NCBI RefSeq assembly: GCF_007990755.1
Contig: NZ_BJXA01000038.1
Location: 16,741 to 80,740 of the forward strand
Source: Nocardia ninae NBRC 108245
GTDB taxonomy: Bacteria; Actinomycetota; Actinomycetes; Mycobacteriales; Mycobacteriaceae
DNA: 64,000 nucleotides
Direction: 5' to 3'
How positions within the stretch are numbered: the first letter of the stretch is position 1; every line of letters begins with the position of its first letter. Of the stretch, positions 53,671-63,344 are shown piece by piece. A program made the translations under genes and the position numbers. Below the pieces are notes generated by a model. The model was given only the letters and a program-made list of their open reading frames with translations. It ran no database searches and had not been told where the DNA came from.

Positions 53671-54840
53671 GTGATCGGAAAACGCGCCCGCTGGGCTCTT
53701 CTCGCCGTTGCTCTCGTCAGCGCTGGCGCGCTCGGTGCCGGCCTCACCGCGTGCAGCCGATCGGACGACGGCCCCACCGGCATCGCCCTGGTGAACGCCG
53801 ATAGCGGGCCAACGGGCGCGCGGGTCGTCAAGGCGCTGACGGAAGCGGGCGGATACGAATGGACCGCCGCAAAGCCGGGTGAGGCGAGCACCGACGACTA
53901 TGCCGCGGTGATCACCCTGCCCGCCGACCTCACCGAATCCATGGGCACCCTGGCCGGTACCCAGCCGCGCCGGGCCAAGGTCACCGTCGCCACCCACAAG
54001 GATGCGGACACCGACCTGGTGAACGGCGCGGTGTCCGAGGTGACGCACCGGGTCGGCGCGGCGGGAGTCGACGCAGCGCTCGCCGCGGTCGGGCAGGCCC
54101 GCAGTCAGATGTCGCAGGTGCAGTTCACTGCACAGTTGCTCAAAGCCGGAGTGAACACGGCCGCTTCGGGCACCGAGCAGTTCAGCGCGGGGGCCGACCA
54201 GCTGCTCGGCTTCCTGAGTTTCGCCAAAGAGGGCTCCGCACAGCTGACTTCGGCCATCGCGCTGCTGAACTCGACCGTCGACGGCGCCGCCAAGCAGGCG
54301 AACGAGCTTGCCTCCGCGCTGGATTCGACCGGCATCACCATCGCCCAGGTGGAGCAGACGGCGAACACGGTGAACTCCGGCCTGGACCAGATCCTCCCGC
54401 TGCTGCGCGCCCTGCCCTTCGCCAATGATCCGGCGCTGGCCGACATCATCAAGAAACTCGAAGCGCTCCAGGGCATTTCGGGTCAGGCCGGCTCCCAGCT
54501 CACCGGCCTCGGCTCGCTGGTCGGCGGCGCGGTCGACCCGAACACCGACCTCGGCACGCTGCTTCGCACCGTGGTCGACCGATTGACCAGTGCCAGTGCG
54601 CAATTGAACGAGGGAGCGAAGCTGGCCGAGGGCCTGCCCAAGCTCGCCGACGAGGGCGGTGCCCAATTGGTCAGCGCCATCAGCCAACTCACCGGCGGCG
54701 TCACCCAGCTGCAGACCATCGTCAACAACCTGAGCACCCAGACCGACAAGGCGGTAGCTACCCTCCCCCAGCGCAGCTCAGCCCAGCAGTCCGCGCTTGC
54801 CCTGGCCCTCACCGACCCGGTCGAGATCGTCCGCGAGTAG
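53671..54840 (+). CDS. Lipoprotein resembling the extracellular domain of Pip/YhgE proteins
   Basis: 389 residues. Lipobox LTACSRSDD after a basic, hydrophobic signal peptide (MIGKRARW..., Cys about 28). The next part, GIALVNADSGPTGARVVKAL and ITLPADLTESMGTL, is the N-terminal beta domain of Pip/YhgE proteins; the remainder is a long helical, heptad-like region (QFSAGADQLLG, QLTGGVTQLQTI). The C-terminal ABC-2-like membrane domain of YhgE/Pip is absent, so only the extracellular half is kept, tethered by lipid. It may work with a separate membrane partner elsewhere. Function unknown. The start is GTG. Confidence 0.7.
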   Translation: MIGKRARWALLAVALVSAGALGAGLTACSRSDDGPTGIALVNADSGPTGARVVKALTEAGGYEWTAAKPGEASTDDYAAVITLPADLTESMGTLAGTQPRRAKVTVATHKDADTDLVNGAVSEVTHRVGAAGVDAALAAVGQARSQMSQVQFTAQLLKAGVNTAASGTEQFSAGADQLLGFLSFAKEGSAQLTSAIALLNSTVDGAAKQANELASALDSTGITIAQVEQTANTVNSGLDQILPLLRALPFANDPALADIIKKLEALQGISGQAGSQLTGLGSLVGGAVDPNTDLGTLLRTVVDRLTSASAQLNEGAKLAEGLPKLADEGGAQLVSAISQLTGGVTQLQTIVNNLSTQTDKAVATLPQRSSAQQSALALALTDPVEIVRE

Positions 54841-54847
54841 CACGACA

Positions 54848-54882
54848 GCGGCCCGCGCTCCACCGAGTGGAACACGGGCCGC
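54848..54882. terminator. Hairpin between convergent genes
   Basis: GCGGCCCG and CGGGCCGC form an 8-bp stem with a further partial stem (TCCA/TGGA) inside. It sits between the Pip-like lipoprotein and the FKBP gene, which converge, so it may serve both. Confidence 0.55.
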
Positions 54883-54897
54883 GGTACGCGTTTCGGG

Positions 54898-55257
54898 TTA
54901 GCTCGCGTCCAGCAGGTCGATGATGAAGACCAGCGTCTTGCCTGCCAGCGGGTGTCCCGCACCGGTCGGGCCGTAGGCCAGCTCCGGCGGGATGGTGAGC
55001 TGGCGACGGCCGCCGACCTTCATGCCGGGGATGCCGTCCTGCCAGCCCTGGATCAGGCCGCGCAGCGGGAAGTTGATGGATTCGCCGCGGTTCCAGGAGG
55101 AGTCGAATTCTTCGCCGGTGTCGAACTCAACGCCGACGTAGTGCACCTCGACGTTGCCGCCGGGCACGGCTTCTTTGCCTTCGCCCTCGATGATGTCCTT
55201 GATCACCAGCTCGGCGGGCGCGGGCCCACCCTGGAACTCGATCTCCGGCTTGGTCAT
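54898..55257 (-). CDS. FKBP-type peptidyl-prolyl cis-trans isomerase
   Basis: 119-residue single-domain FKBP without signal peptide, so cytoplasmic. Core motifs: VEVHYVGVEFDTGEEFDSSW, FPLRGLIQGWQDGIPGMKVGG (Ile and Trp of the active-site pocket), RQLTIPPELAYG and LVFIIDLLDAS. Catalyses Xaa-Pro isomerisation in protein folding. It lies 42 nt downstream of gltA2 on the same strand and is likely co-transcribed with it. Confidence 0.92.
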   Translation of the reverse strand: MTKPEIEFQGGPAPAELVIKDIIEGEGKEAVPGGNVEVHYVGVEFDTGEEFDSSWNRGESINFPLRGLIQGWQDGIPGMKVGGRRQLTIPPELAYGPTGAGHPLAGKTLVFIIDLLDAS

Positions 55258-55299
55258 TCGGCATTTCCCCTTCGGTGGGTGATGGTGGTGACGGTGGAA

Positions 55300-56610
55300 C
55301 TAACGGTTGGTGATCTCGCGGTAGTCGCGGGCGCCGTAGCCGGTGTAGATCTGCCGCGGGCGGCCGATCTTCAGTGGCTCGCTGTGCATTTCGCGCCAGT
55401 GCGCGATCCAGCCCGGCAGTCGGCCCATCGCGAACAGCACGGTGAACATACGGGTGGGGAAGCCCATGGCCTTGTAGATGACGCCGGTGTAGAAGTCGAC
55501 GTTCGGGTACAGGCGCCGCTCGACGAAGTAGTCGTCGGTGAGCGCGGCCTCTTCCAGCGCCTGGGCGATCTCGAACAGCTCGTCGTTGCCGAGCTTGTTG
55601 AGGATCGCGTCGGCGTGCTTCTTGGCGATGGCGGCGCGCGGGTCGTAGTTGCGGTAGACGCGGTGCCCGAAGCCCATGAGCTTCACGCCGTCTTCCTTGT
55701 TCTTGACCTTGCGGATGAATTCCTTGACGTCGCCGCCGTCGGACTTGATGCCGTCGAGCATCTCCAGCACCGCCTGGTTGGCGCCGCCGTGCAGCGGGCC
55801 CCACAGTGCGTTGATGCCGCCGGACACCGAGGTGAACAGGTTGGCGTCGGAGGAGCCGACGAGCCGGACCGTCGAGGTGGAGCAGTTCTGCTCGTGGTCG
55901 GCGTGCAGAATGAGCAGCATGTCCAGCGCCGCGGCGACCTCGGGGTCGACCTCGTACGGCTCGGCCGGGAAGCCGAAGGTCATCCGCAGGAAGTTCTCCA
56001 CCAGGCTCAGCGAGTTGTCCGGGTAGAGGAACGGCTGGCCGACCGACTTCTTGTACGAGTAGGCCGCGATGGTAGGCAGCTTGGCCAGCAACCGGATGGT
56101 GGACAGCTCGACCTGTTCGGGGTCGCGCGGGTCCAGCGAGTCCTGGTAGTAGGCCGACAGCGCGTTCACCGCGGAGGAGAGCACCGGCATCGGGTGCGCG
56201 TTGCGCGGGAAGCCGTCGAAGAAGCGCTTGAGGTCCTCGTGCAGCAGGGTGTGCCTGCGGATCCGGTCGGTGAAGTCTTCCAGCTGGGCCTGCGAGGGCA
56301 GCTCGCCGTAGATCAGCAGGTAGCTGACCTCGATGAAGGTGGAGGAGCCCGCGAGCTGGTCGATCGGGTAACCGCGGTAGCGCAGGATGCCTGCCTCACC
56401 GTCGATGTAGGTGATCGCCGACTTGGTCGGGGCGGTGTTCATGAAGCCCGGGTCGTAGGTGACGTAACCCGTGCTGGCCAGCAGCTTTCCCAGCTCGATT
56501 CCGTCGTTGCCTTCGGCGGCCTTGGCGACCGTCATCGGGAACTCCCCGCCGGGGTAGGTAAGCACCGGCTTGGCGTCTTCGTCGACGTTGATGATGTTCT
56601 CAGCGGGCAC
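55300..56610 (-). CDS. gltA2: Citrate synthase (type II, GltA2)
   Basis: 436 residues. Oxaloacetate + acetyl-CoA to citrate, entry of the TCA cycle. The two catalytic His are in GPLHGGANQAVLEML and [15 protein letters not shown]; the Asp is in NVDFYTGVIYKAMGFP. HADHEQNCSTSTVRLVGSS is also typical. The N-terminal ~40 residues (YPGGEFPMTVAK) form the beta domain of the hexameric Gram-negative-type enzymes. Oriented with an FKBP gene downstream. It corresponds to mycobacterial Rv0896 by sequence and neighbourhood. Confidence 0.95.
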   Translation of the reverse strand: MPAENIINVDEDAKPVLTYPGGEFPMTVAKAAEGNDGIELGKLLASTGYVTYDPGFMNTAPTKSAITYIDGEAGILRYRGYPIDQLAGSSTFIEVSYLLIYGELPSQAQLEDFTDRIRRHTLLHEDLKRFFDGFPRNAHPMPVLSSAVNALSAYYQDSLDPRDPEQVELSTIRLLAKLPTIAAYSYKKSVGQPFLYPDNSLSLVENFLRMTFGFPAEPYEVDPEVAAALDMLLILHADHEQNCSTSTVRLVGSSDANLFTSVSGGINALWGPLHGGANQAVLEMLDGIKSDGGDVKEFIRKVKNKEDGVKLMGFGHRVYRNYDPRAAIAKKHADAILNKLGNDELFEIAQALEEAALTDDYFVERRLYPNVDFYTGVIYKAMGFPTRMFTVLFAMGRLPGWIAHWREMHSEPLKIGRPRQIYTGYGARDYREITNR

Positions 56611-56797
56611 GGAAGGATCCCTCTCAGGCTAGAACCGTAGGCATCGTCGCGGTCGGCGCACGATGCACTTGTCTCAACGCTAGACGTTCACCGACGCGGA
56701 CAACCAGGAGGGTAGTCCTGTGCGACCTCACAAACATCTCGTGGCGGTGTGAGGTCCGAAGTACGCGCCGAACAGCGATTGCTGGATATTCGCAGGC

Positions 56798-58081
56798 TCA
56801 TGGTGCCACTATTTCCGCATGTGCGCGCCCTACCCGGTATCGCACGAATGCCGGGAACGCGATCGCGGCGATCACCACGCCGATCACCACGAGAACACCG
56901 CCACCGGCCGCCGCGACAGCGGTACCCAGACTGGCCGCCGCAAAACCGTGGGCAACATCACCGATTCGTGGCCCACCTGCGACAACCACGATGAACACGC
57001 CTTGCAGCCGTCCGCGCATCTCGTCGGTCGCGACCTGCTGCAGCATGGTGACCCGCAGCGCGGCCGAGACCATGTCCACCGCGCCGCCGAAGGCCGAGCA
57101 GAGCAGCGCGAGCGAGAGCCCGAGGCCAAGGCCGAGTCCGTGCCCGGTGAATCCGACGGCCGCGCCGAAGCCGACCATGGCCAGGCCCCACAGCACGATG
57201 CAGACGAGGACGGCCATGCCTTGGCGCTGAATGCGCGGTATCCAACCGGAGAACACCCCGCCCAGCACCGCGCCCACCGACATGGACGCGAACAGCAGGC
57301 CGAGCGCGACCCCGCCGGTGGTCGGATCGCCGAAGGTCTCGTGCGCGATCTGCGGGAACAGCGCGCGCGGCATGCCGAACACCATGGCGATCACGTCCAC
57401 CGCGAACGAGGCGAGCAAAATCCGCTGCGTAGCCAGATAGCCGAAACCGTCCAGCACCGTGCGGAATCCGGCCTTGCGCGCGGTTCCGGTCGGCGGCAGC
57501 GCGGGCAACTTCCACACCGCCCAGATCGTGGCGAGCAGGGCGATGGAGTCGATCAAGTACAGGGTGGACAGCCCGATCACCGGGATCAGCGCGCCCGCCA
57601 GCACCGGTCCGGCGATGGCGCCGAACTGCATCACCGTCATGCTGAGCGAATTGGCCGCGGCCAGTTGGTCTTCCGGCAGCAGGCGCGGAATGGCCGCGCT
57701 GCGCGTCGGCTGGTTCACCGCGTAGAACGCCTGCTGCACCGCGAACAGGCCGAGCACGACCCAGACGTTGTCGATGCCCGACGCGGCCTGCGCCCAGAAC
57801 GCCACCGCGGTGAGCCCGGTGCCGGCGTTGGTGATGAGCATCAGCTTGCGCCGGTCCATCACATCCGCGAGCGCGCCGCCCCACAGCCCGAACACGATCA
57901 GCGGCACCAGGCCGAACAGCCCGGCCAGGCCGACATACCCTGAGCTGCCGGTGATCTGGAAGATCTGCTGCGGCACCGCGACGATGGACAGCTGCGCGCC
58001 GATCATGGTGACGATGCCCGAGGTCCACAGACGCCGGAAGTCGGGGTGTCGCAGCGGGGCGGTATCGGCCAGCAATCTCAC
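56798..58081 (-). CDS. Major facilitator superfamily exporter (EntS/MFS_3 type)
   Basis: 427 residues, about 12 membrane helices. N-terminus LRHPDFRRLWTSGIVTMIGAQ is typical of the MFS_3 exporters; the loop 2-3 motif is GLWGGALADVMDRRKLML. Later helices are Gly/Ala-rich (GLGLGLSLALLCSAFGGAVD). Related proteins export siderophores (EntS) or drugs; no siderophore genes are nearby, so the substrate is open. It stands between gltA2 and pdxH on the same strand. Confidence 0.85.
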   Translation of the reverse strand: MRLLADTAPLRHPDFRRLWTSGIVTMIGAQLSIVAVPQQIFQITGSSGYVGLAGLFGLVPLIVFGLWGGALADVMDRRKLMLITNAGTGLTAVAFWAQAASGIDNVWVVLGLFAVQQAFYAVNQPTRSAAIPRLLPEDQLAAANSLSMTVMQFGAIAGPVLAGALIPVIGLSTLYLIDSIALLATIWAVWKLPALPPTGTARKAGFRTVLDGFGYLATQRILLASFAVDVIAMVFGMPRALFPQIAHETFGDPTTGGVALGLLFASMSVGAVLGGVFSGWIPRIQRQGMAVLVCIVLWGLAMVGFGAAVGFTGHGLGLGLGLSLALLCSAFGGAVDMVSAALRVTMLQQVATDEMRGRLQGVFIVVVAGGPRIGDVAHGFAAASLGTAVAAAGGGVLVVIGVVIAAIAFPAFVRYRVGRAHAEIVAP

Positions 58082-58151
58082 CGGCGGGAGCGTAGCGACT
58101 GCAACCCGACCGGCTCGATACGAGATTTCTCACCGGCCGACCGGGAATAGT

Positions 58152-58880
58152 TCAGGGTTGTAGTCGCTCCACCTTCATGGCGCCGTTCTCGACGAGCACC
58201 CGAATCCGGTTGTGCAGCCTGCCGCGTCGGCCTTGCCAGAACTCCACCTCGTCCGGGCGCAGCAGAAAGCCACCCCAGTGCGGCGGCACCGGAATCTCGT
58301 CGACATTCTCGAAGCGCGCGATAGTCTCGGCCATGGTGCGGTCCAACTCGGCGCGCGACCCGATCGGCTTCGACTGCCGCGAGGCCCACGCGCCCAGTTG
58401 CGAGTCGCGCGGCCGGGAGCGCCAGTAGACCTCGGTCGTCTCGGCGGGCACCCGCTCGATCGCGCCGCGCACATGCACCTGCCTGCCGAGCGCGGGCCAG
58501 ACGAAGGTGGCGGCGGCGAACGGGACGGCCGCGAGCTGGCTGCCCTTGGCCGAGTCGTAGTTCGTGTAAAAAGTCACACCCTCGGGCGAGAGCCCTTTAC
58601 ACAGGACGGTTCTGGCGACCGGTCGCGGCGTGCCGTCGGCCAGCGAAACGGTGGCCAGCACCATGGCGTTCGGCTCCGCGACGCCGACCGCGGTCGCTTG
58701 CTCGATCCAGTGGCGCAGCAACGGCTCCCAGCCGCCGGCCAGCCATGTTTCGTCCAGATCGACGTCTTCGCCGCTGCCGAACGGGGCGCCCCCGTACTCG
58801 GCGCGCATGCCGGCTAAATCGGTGCTCGGCAGGGTATCGGCCGTCTCCTGGCCGCCGGGTGAATTGTCCAGGTCACGCAT
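58152..58880 (-). CDS. pdxH: Pyridoxamine 5'-phosphate oxidase
   Basis: 242 residues; FMN-dependent oxidation of PMP/PNP to pyridoxal phosphate. Family pattern: [22 protein letters not shown]-type ([20 protein letters not shown]), [35 protein letters not shown] and the C-terminal [19 protein letters not shown]...LHNR..R. The ATG at [10 protein letters not shown] is preferred over a far upstream start that would run into the citA leader. It is divergent from citA. PLP is needed by serC and the decarboxylase in this window. Confidence 0.92.
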   Translation of the reverse strand: MRDLDNSPGGQETADTLPSTDLAGMRAEYGGAPFGSGEDVDLDETWLAGGWEPLLRHWIEQATAVGVAEPNAMVLATVSLADGTPRPVARTVLCKGLSPEGVTFYTNYDSAKGSQLAAVPFAAATFVWPALGRQVHVRGAIERVPAETTEVYWRSRPRDSQLGAWASRQSKPIGSRAELDRTMAETIARFENVDEIPVPPHWGGFLLRPDEVEFWQGRRGRLHNRIRVLVENGAMKVERLQP

Positions 58881-58982
58881 GGGCCAGACGTTACTCCGGG
58901 GTAGCAAGGATCTAAGGTGTTGTTGATCGGCATGTGCTCGGCGAGCCTCGTTATACCCCTCATCGCCGAGGATCAGGCCTGT

Positions 58983-59013
58983 TCTAGCGAGCTGCGAGCA
59001 GTCGCTACGGAGC
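58983..59013 (+). repeat. Dispersed intergenic repeat, single copy before citA
   Basis: TCTAGCGAGCTGCGAGCAGT... continuing CGCTACGGAGCG matches the core of the tandem 36-bp units at 43.3 kb. It folds as an imperfect hairpin (AGCGA-GCT / AGC-TCGCT). It lies just before the citA ribosome-binding site, in the pdxH-citA divergent region. Confidence 0.55.
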
Positions 59014-59043
59014 GCGTCCCGAAGTGCAAGGAGAAGTCCCGAC

Positions 59044-60192
59044 ATGACTACCAGCCCCGCGGTGCCTACCGGGCAGACCGCCGTACCCAGCGATTTCGTC
59101 AGCGGCCTCGAGGGTGTGGTGGCGTTCACCACCGACATCGCCGAGCCCGACAAGGACGGCGGCGCGCTGCGCTACCGCGGCGTCGACATCGAGAACCTGG
59201 TCGAGGGCCAGGTGACCTTCGGCGACGTGTGGGCCCTGCTGGTGGACGGCGAGTTCGGTCGCGGCCTGCCGCCCGCCGAACCCTTCCCGCTGCCCGTGCA
59301 CACCGGTGATGTGCGCGTCGACGTGCAGGCCGGCCTGGCCATGCTCGCCCCGATCTGGGGTTACCAGCCGCTGCTGGACATCGACGACGAAACCGCGCGC
59401 GACAACCTGGCCCGCGCCTCGGTGATGGCGCTGTCCTACGTCGCGCAGTCCGCGCGCGGCATCTACCAGCCTGCGGTCCCGCAGAAGAAGATCGACGAGT
59501 GCAACACGGTCACCGAGCGGTTCATGACCCGCTGGAAGGGTGACCCGGACCCCAAGCACACCGAGGCGATCGACGCCTACTGGGTGTCGGCCGCCGAGCA
59601 CGGCATGAACGCCTCCACCTTTACCGCGCGCGTGATCGCCTCCACCGGCGCCGATGTCGCGGCCTCGCTGTCCGGCGCGATCGGCGCGATGTCGGGCCCG
59701 CTGCACGGTGGCGCGCCCGCGCGCGTGCTGCCGATGATCGAAGAGGTCGAGCGGACCGGCGACGCACGGGCACTGGTCAAGGGCATCCTGGACCGCAAGG
59801 AAAAGCTGATGGGCTTCGGGCACCGGGTTTACCGGGCCGAGGACCCGCGCGCCCGCGTGTTGCGCGCCACCGCGAAGCGGCTCGCCGCGCCGCGCTACGA
59901 GGTGGCCGCCGCGCTGGAGCAGGCCGCACTGGCCGAGCTGCGCGAGCGTCGCCCGGACCGGGCGATCGAGACCAACGTGGAGTTCTGGGCCGCGGTGATC
60001 CTCGACTTCGCCGAGGTGCCCGCGCACATGATGCCCGCCATGTTCACCTGTGGCCGGACCGCGGGCTGGTGTGCGCACATCCTCGAGCAGAAGCAGCTCG
60101 GCAAGCTGGTGCGCCCGGCGGCCATCTACACCGGACCGGCGCCGCGTCAGCCCGCCGACGTCGCGGGCTGGGCGAGCATCCAGCACGCCTAG
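59044..60192 (+). CDS. citA: Citrate synthase 2 (CitA type)
   Basis: 382 residues. Catalytic His are in [14 protein letters not shown] and [15 protein letters not shown]; at the position of the catalytic Asp of GltA2 the sequence reads [12 protein letters not shown], i.e. Glu. This conservative change is, as far as I recall, shared by the CitA branch. It may act as citrate or 2-methylcitrate synthase; with prpE nearby, a propionyl-CoA role is possible. AAGGAGAAGTCCCGAC precedes the ATG. A perfect hairpin follows the stop. It matches Rv0889c in position relative to serC and gltA2. Confidence 0.9.
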   Translation: MTTSPAVPTGQTAVPSDFVSGLEGVVAFTTDIAEPDKDGGALRYRGVDIENLVEGQVTFGDVWALLVDGEFGRGLPPAEPFPLPVHTGDVRVDVQAGLAMLAPIWGYQPLLDIDDETARDNLARASVMALSYVAQSARGIYQPAVPQKKIDECNTVTERFMTRWKGDPDPKHTEAIDAYWVSAAEHGMNASTFTARVIASTGADVAASLSGAIGAMSGPLHGGAPARVLPMIEEVERTGDARALVKGILDRKEKLMGFGHRVYRAEDPRARVLRATAKRLAAPRYEVAAALEQAALAELRERRPDRAIETNVEFWAAVILDFAEVPAHMMPAMFTCGRTAGWCAHILEQKQLGKLVRPAAIYTGPAPRQPADVAGWASIQHA

Positions 60193-60212
60193 CAATAGCC
60201 AGAATGCATCAC

Positions 60213-60254
60213 CGCGAGCCGAATGTCCTGCACCAACAGGACATTCGGCTCGCG
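60213..60254 (+). terminator. Perfect 18-bp hairpin after citA
   Basis: CGCGAGCCGAATGTCCTG and its exact reverse complement flank the loop CACCAA, 20 nt after the citA stop and before the deacetylase. No T-tract follows (TAGCATCC). A rho-independent-like terminator or attenuator is likely; the perfect stem is unusual for its length. Confidence 0.65.
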
Positions 60255-60290
60255 TAGCATCCGGGTCCGGACGGACGAAGGAGGGCCGGG

Positions 60291-61166
60291 GTGCAGGAAC
60301 GAGGAATGTCGCGGCGGCGGATGTTCGGCGTCGCCGCCACGCTGGCCGCCGGGTTCGCCGCCACCGGATGCGGGACCGCGCGCAGTGATATCGCGACCGC
60401 AGCACCGACTTCGAGCCGTGCCCGAACCTCGATCGGCGACGCCGCCGTGGCCTCGAGGACCGCGCCACCACCGGACAACTCGCCCGCAGCCGTGGCCGCC
60501 AGGCACGCCGCTGACCAGCCGCAGCAGTGGGGCGTGCAGATGCCGGGCATCACAAGCACATTCGCGGCCACCGGCAAGCAGCTGGCCCTGACCTTCGACG
60601 CCTGCGGCGGGCCGGGCAACAACGACATCGACGACTCGCTCATCAACTTCCTTGTCACCCAGCAGATTCCGGCCACGCTGTTCCTGAACAAACGCTGGAT
60701 CGACGCGAACCCGGTGCGAGCCGGTCAGCTGGCGGTGAACCCGCTGTTCGAGCTGGCCAATCACGGTGTCGCACACAAGCCGCTCTCGGTGAACGGCCGC
60801 GCCGCCTACGGCATCGCGGGCACCGGTTCGGCGCAGGAGGCGGCCGACGAGGTCTGGGCCAACCACGAGCGGCTGACCGGACTGGTCGGCAAGCCACCCC
60901 GCTTCTTCCGTGCGGGCACCGCGCACTACGACGACGTCGCGGTCGCCATCGTGCACGAATTGGGCGAAACCCCGGTCGGTTTCAGCATCAACGCCGACTA
61001 CGGTGCGACCGCGAGCGCGGCCAAGGTCCGCTCCGCGATGAATGCGGCTGCGCCGGGGGCGATTTCGCTCGCCCACATGCACCGCCCGCAGTCCGGCACC
61101 GGCGCGGGCATGATCGCCGTCCTGCCGGCCCTGCGCGAGACGGGTTTCACCTTCGTCCACCTGTGA
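60291..61166 (+). CDS. Polysaccharide deacetylase lipoprotein
   Basis: 291 residues from the GTG, or 286 from the ATG five codons later. MSRRRMFGVAATLAAGFAATGC gives a Tat-type RR pair followed by a lipobox (ATGC), so an exported lipoprotein. NodB-homology motifs are TFDACGGPGNNDID (motif 1 with Asp), NHGVAHKPL (His-x3-His-like), RFFRAGTAHYD and LAHMHRPQSGTGAG. It is a metal-dependent deacetylase or related hydrolase of wall polysaccharide. Motif 1 has TFDAC where canonical enzymes have TFDD, as in the actinobacterial branch. The 60-90 region is a Pro/Ala/Thr-rich linker. Confidence 0.82.
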   Translation: MQERGMSRRRMFGVAATLAAGFAATGCGTARSDIATAAPTSSRARTSIGDAAVASRTAPPPDNSPAAVAARHAADQPQQWGVQMPGITSTFAATGKQLALTFDACGGPGNNDIDDSLINFLVTQQIPATLFLNKRWIDANPVRAGQLAVNPLFELANHGVAHKPLSVNGRAAYGIAGTGSAQEAADEVWANHERLTGLVGKPPRFFRAGTAHYDDVAVAIVHELGETPVGFSINADYGATASAAKVRSAMNAAAPGAISLAHMHRPQSGTGAGMIAVLPALRETGFTFVHL

Positions 61167-61172
61167 GGCCGG

Positions 61173-61850
61173 TCAGTCCTCGCCGAGGGAGGCGGCCCAG
61201 TCGACGGCCACCGATTCGCCGTGGTCGACGGTGAAGAAGGCGACCTCCAGGTGCTGGCCCAGATCGACCAGGCCGATCGCGGGCAGCGGAACCGGTTGGA
61301 CGAGCCGGACCAGCCACGGGGTCGGCTCGTCCCAGGCGCGCAGCTCCAGGTCGAGGCGCAGCACCGGATCGTCGCGGCCGACGTAGTCCGCAGCGACCGG
61401 GGCCGCGGCGAGCACCGTCGCGTCGGCGCGGCGGCCGTCGGCGAGGATCTTCGAGACGCTGACCCGGCCGGTCTCCGCGAACTCCGGCACGTACAGCACC
61501 AGCCGATCCCGGTCGCCCGGGTCGACCCGGCAGCACACGACATCGCCCGGCTGCATCCACTCCAGGTTCGCCGCCGATACCCGCTGCCGCACCCTGGCCT
61601 CGTACGGCGCCACCCCGTCGACCTCGACCCGTACCCAGAACACCTGGCACGGCGACGAGCCGTCCGCGTCGTGCTCGCCCGCGACCGCTTTGTTGCTCGG
61701 CCGCACGCCGAGAATTGTTGCCGAACCGAGGGTGCCGTGTAGCAGCAACTCCCGGCGCGCGCTGTCGGACATCGCGCCGATGCGCAGCCCGAAGGTCCGT
61801 GGTCGTCGACCGAGCAATCGCCACCCCGAGTTAGCCGGCGCCATGTTCAT
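61173..61850 (-). CDS. Conserved hypothetical protein next to serC
   Basis: 225 residues, no membrane segment or signal peptide. Beta-rich pattern with MQPGDVVCCRVDPGDRDRLVLY, PCQVFWVRVEVDGVAPYEARV and a C-terminal VDLGQHLEVAFFTVDHGESVAVDW. Start taken as the first of two close ATGs (MNMAPANSG). It is divergent from serC, about 170 nt apart. I recognise no named family; the GDVV...CRVDP segment is suggestive of a nucleotide- or ligand-binding barrel but nothing more. It converges with the deacetylase gene. Confidence 0.65.
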   Translation of the reverse strand: MNMAPANSGWRLLGRRPRTFGLRIGAMSDSARRELLLHGTLGSATILGVRPSNKAVAGEHDADGSSPCQVFWVRVEVDGVAPYEARVRQRVSAANLEWMQPGDVVCCRVDPGDRDRLVLYVPEFAETGRVSVSKILADGRRADATVLAAAPVAADYVGRDDPVLRLDLELRAWDEPTPWLVRLVQPVPLPAIGLVDLGQHLEVAFFTVDHGESVAVDWAASLGED

Positions 61851-61865
61851 GGGCGCAAAGGTTAG

Positions 61866-63143
<1,278 letters not shown>

Positions 63144-63344
63144 CAACAGCCGAATCCGAGCGCGACACGCCACAATCGACACGCCGCTTCCGGTGGTGCG
63201 CCAAGTCGAACAGAGCAGATTAGCGGGGTGCGGGAGTCTGCACAGAGATTTCCGCCCCGCGTGTCTCGCCCCACGGATCCCAGAAGTGCACTACTGTTTC
63301 GGAAAGTGGGCGGTGTCGCGAGTCGACGCGGTAAGGAGGTAACG

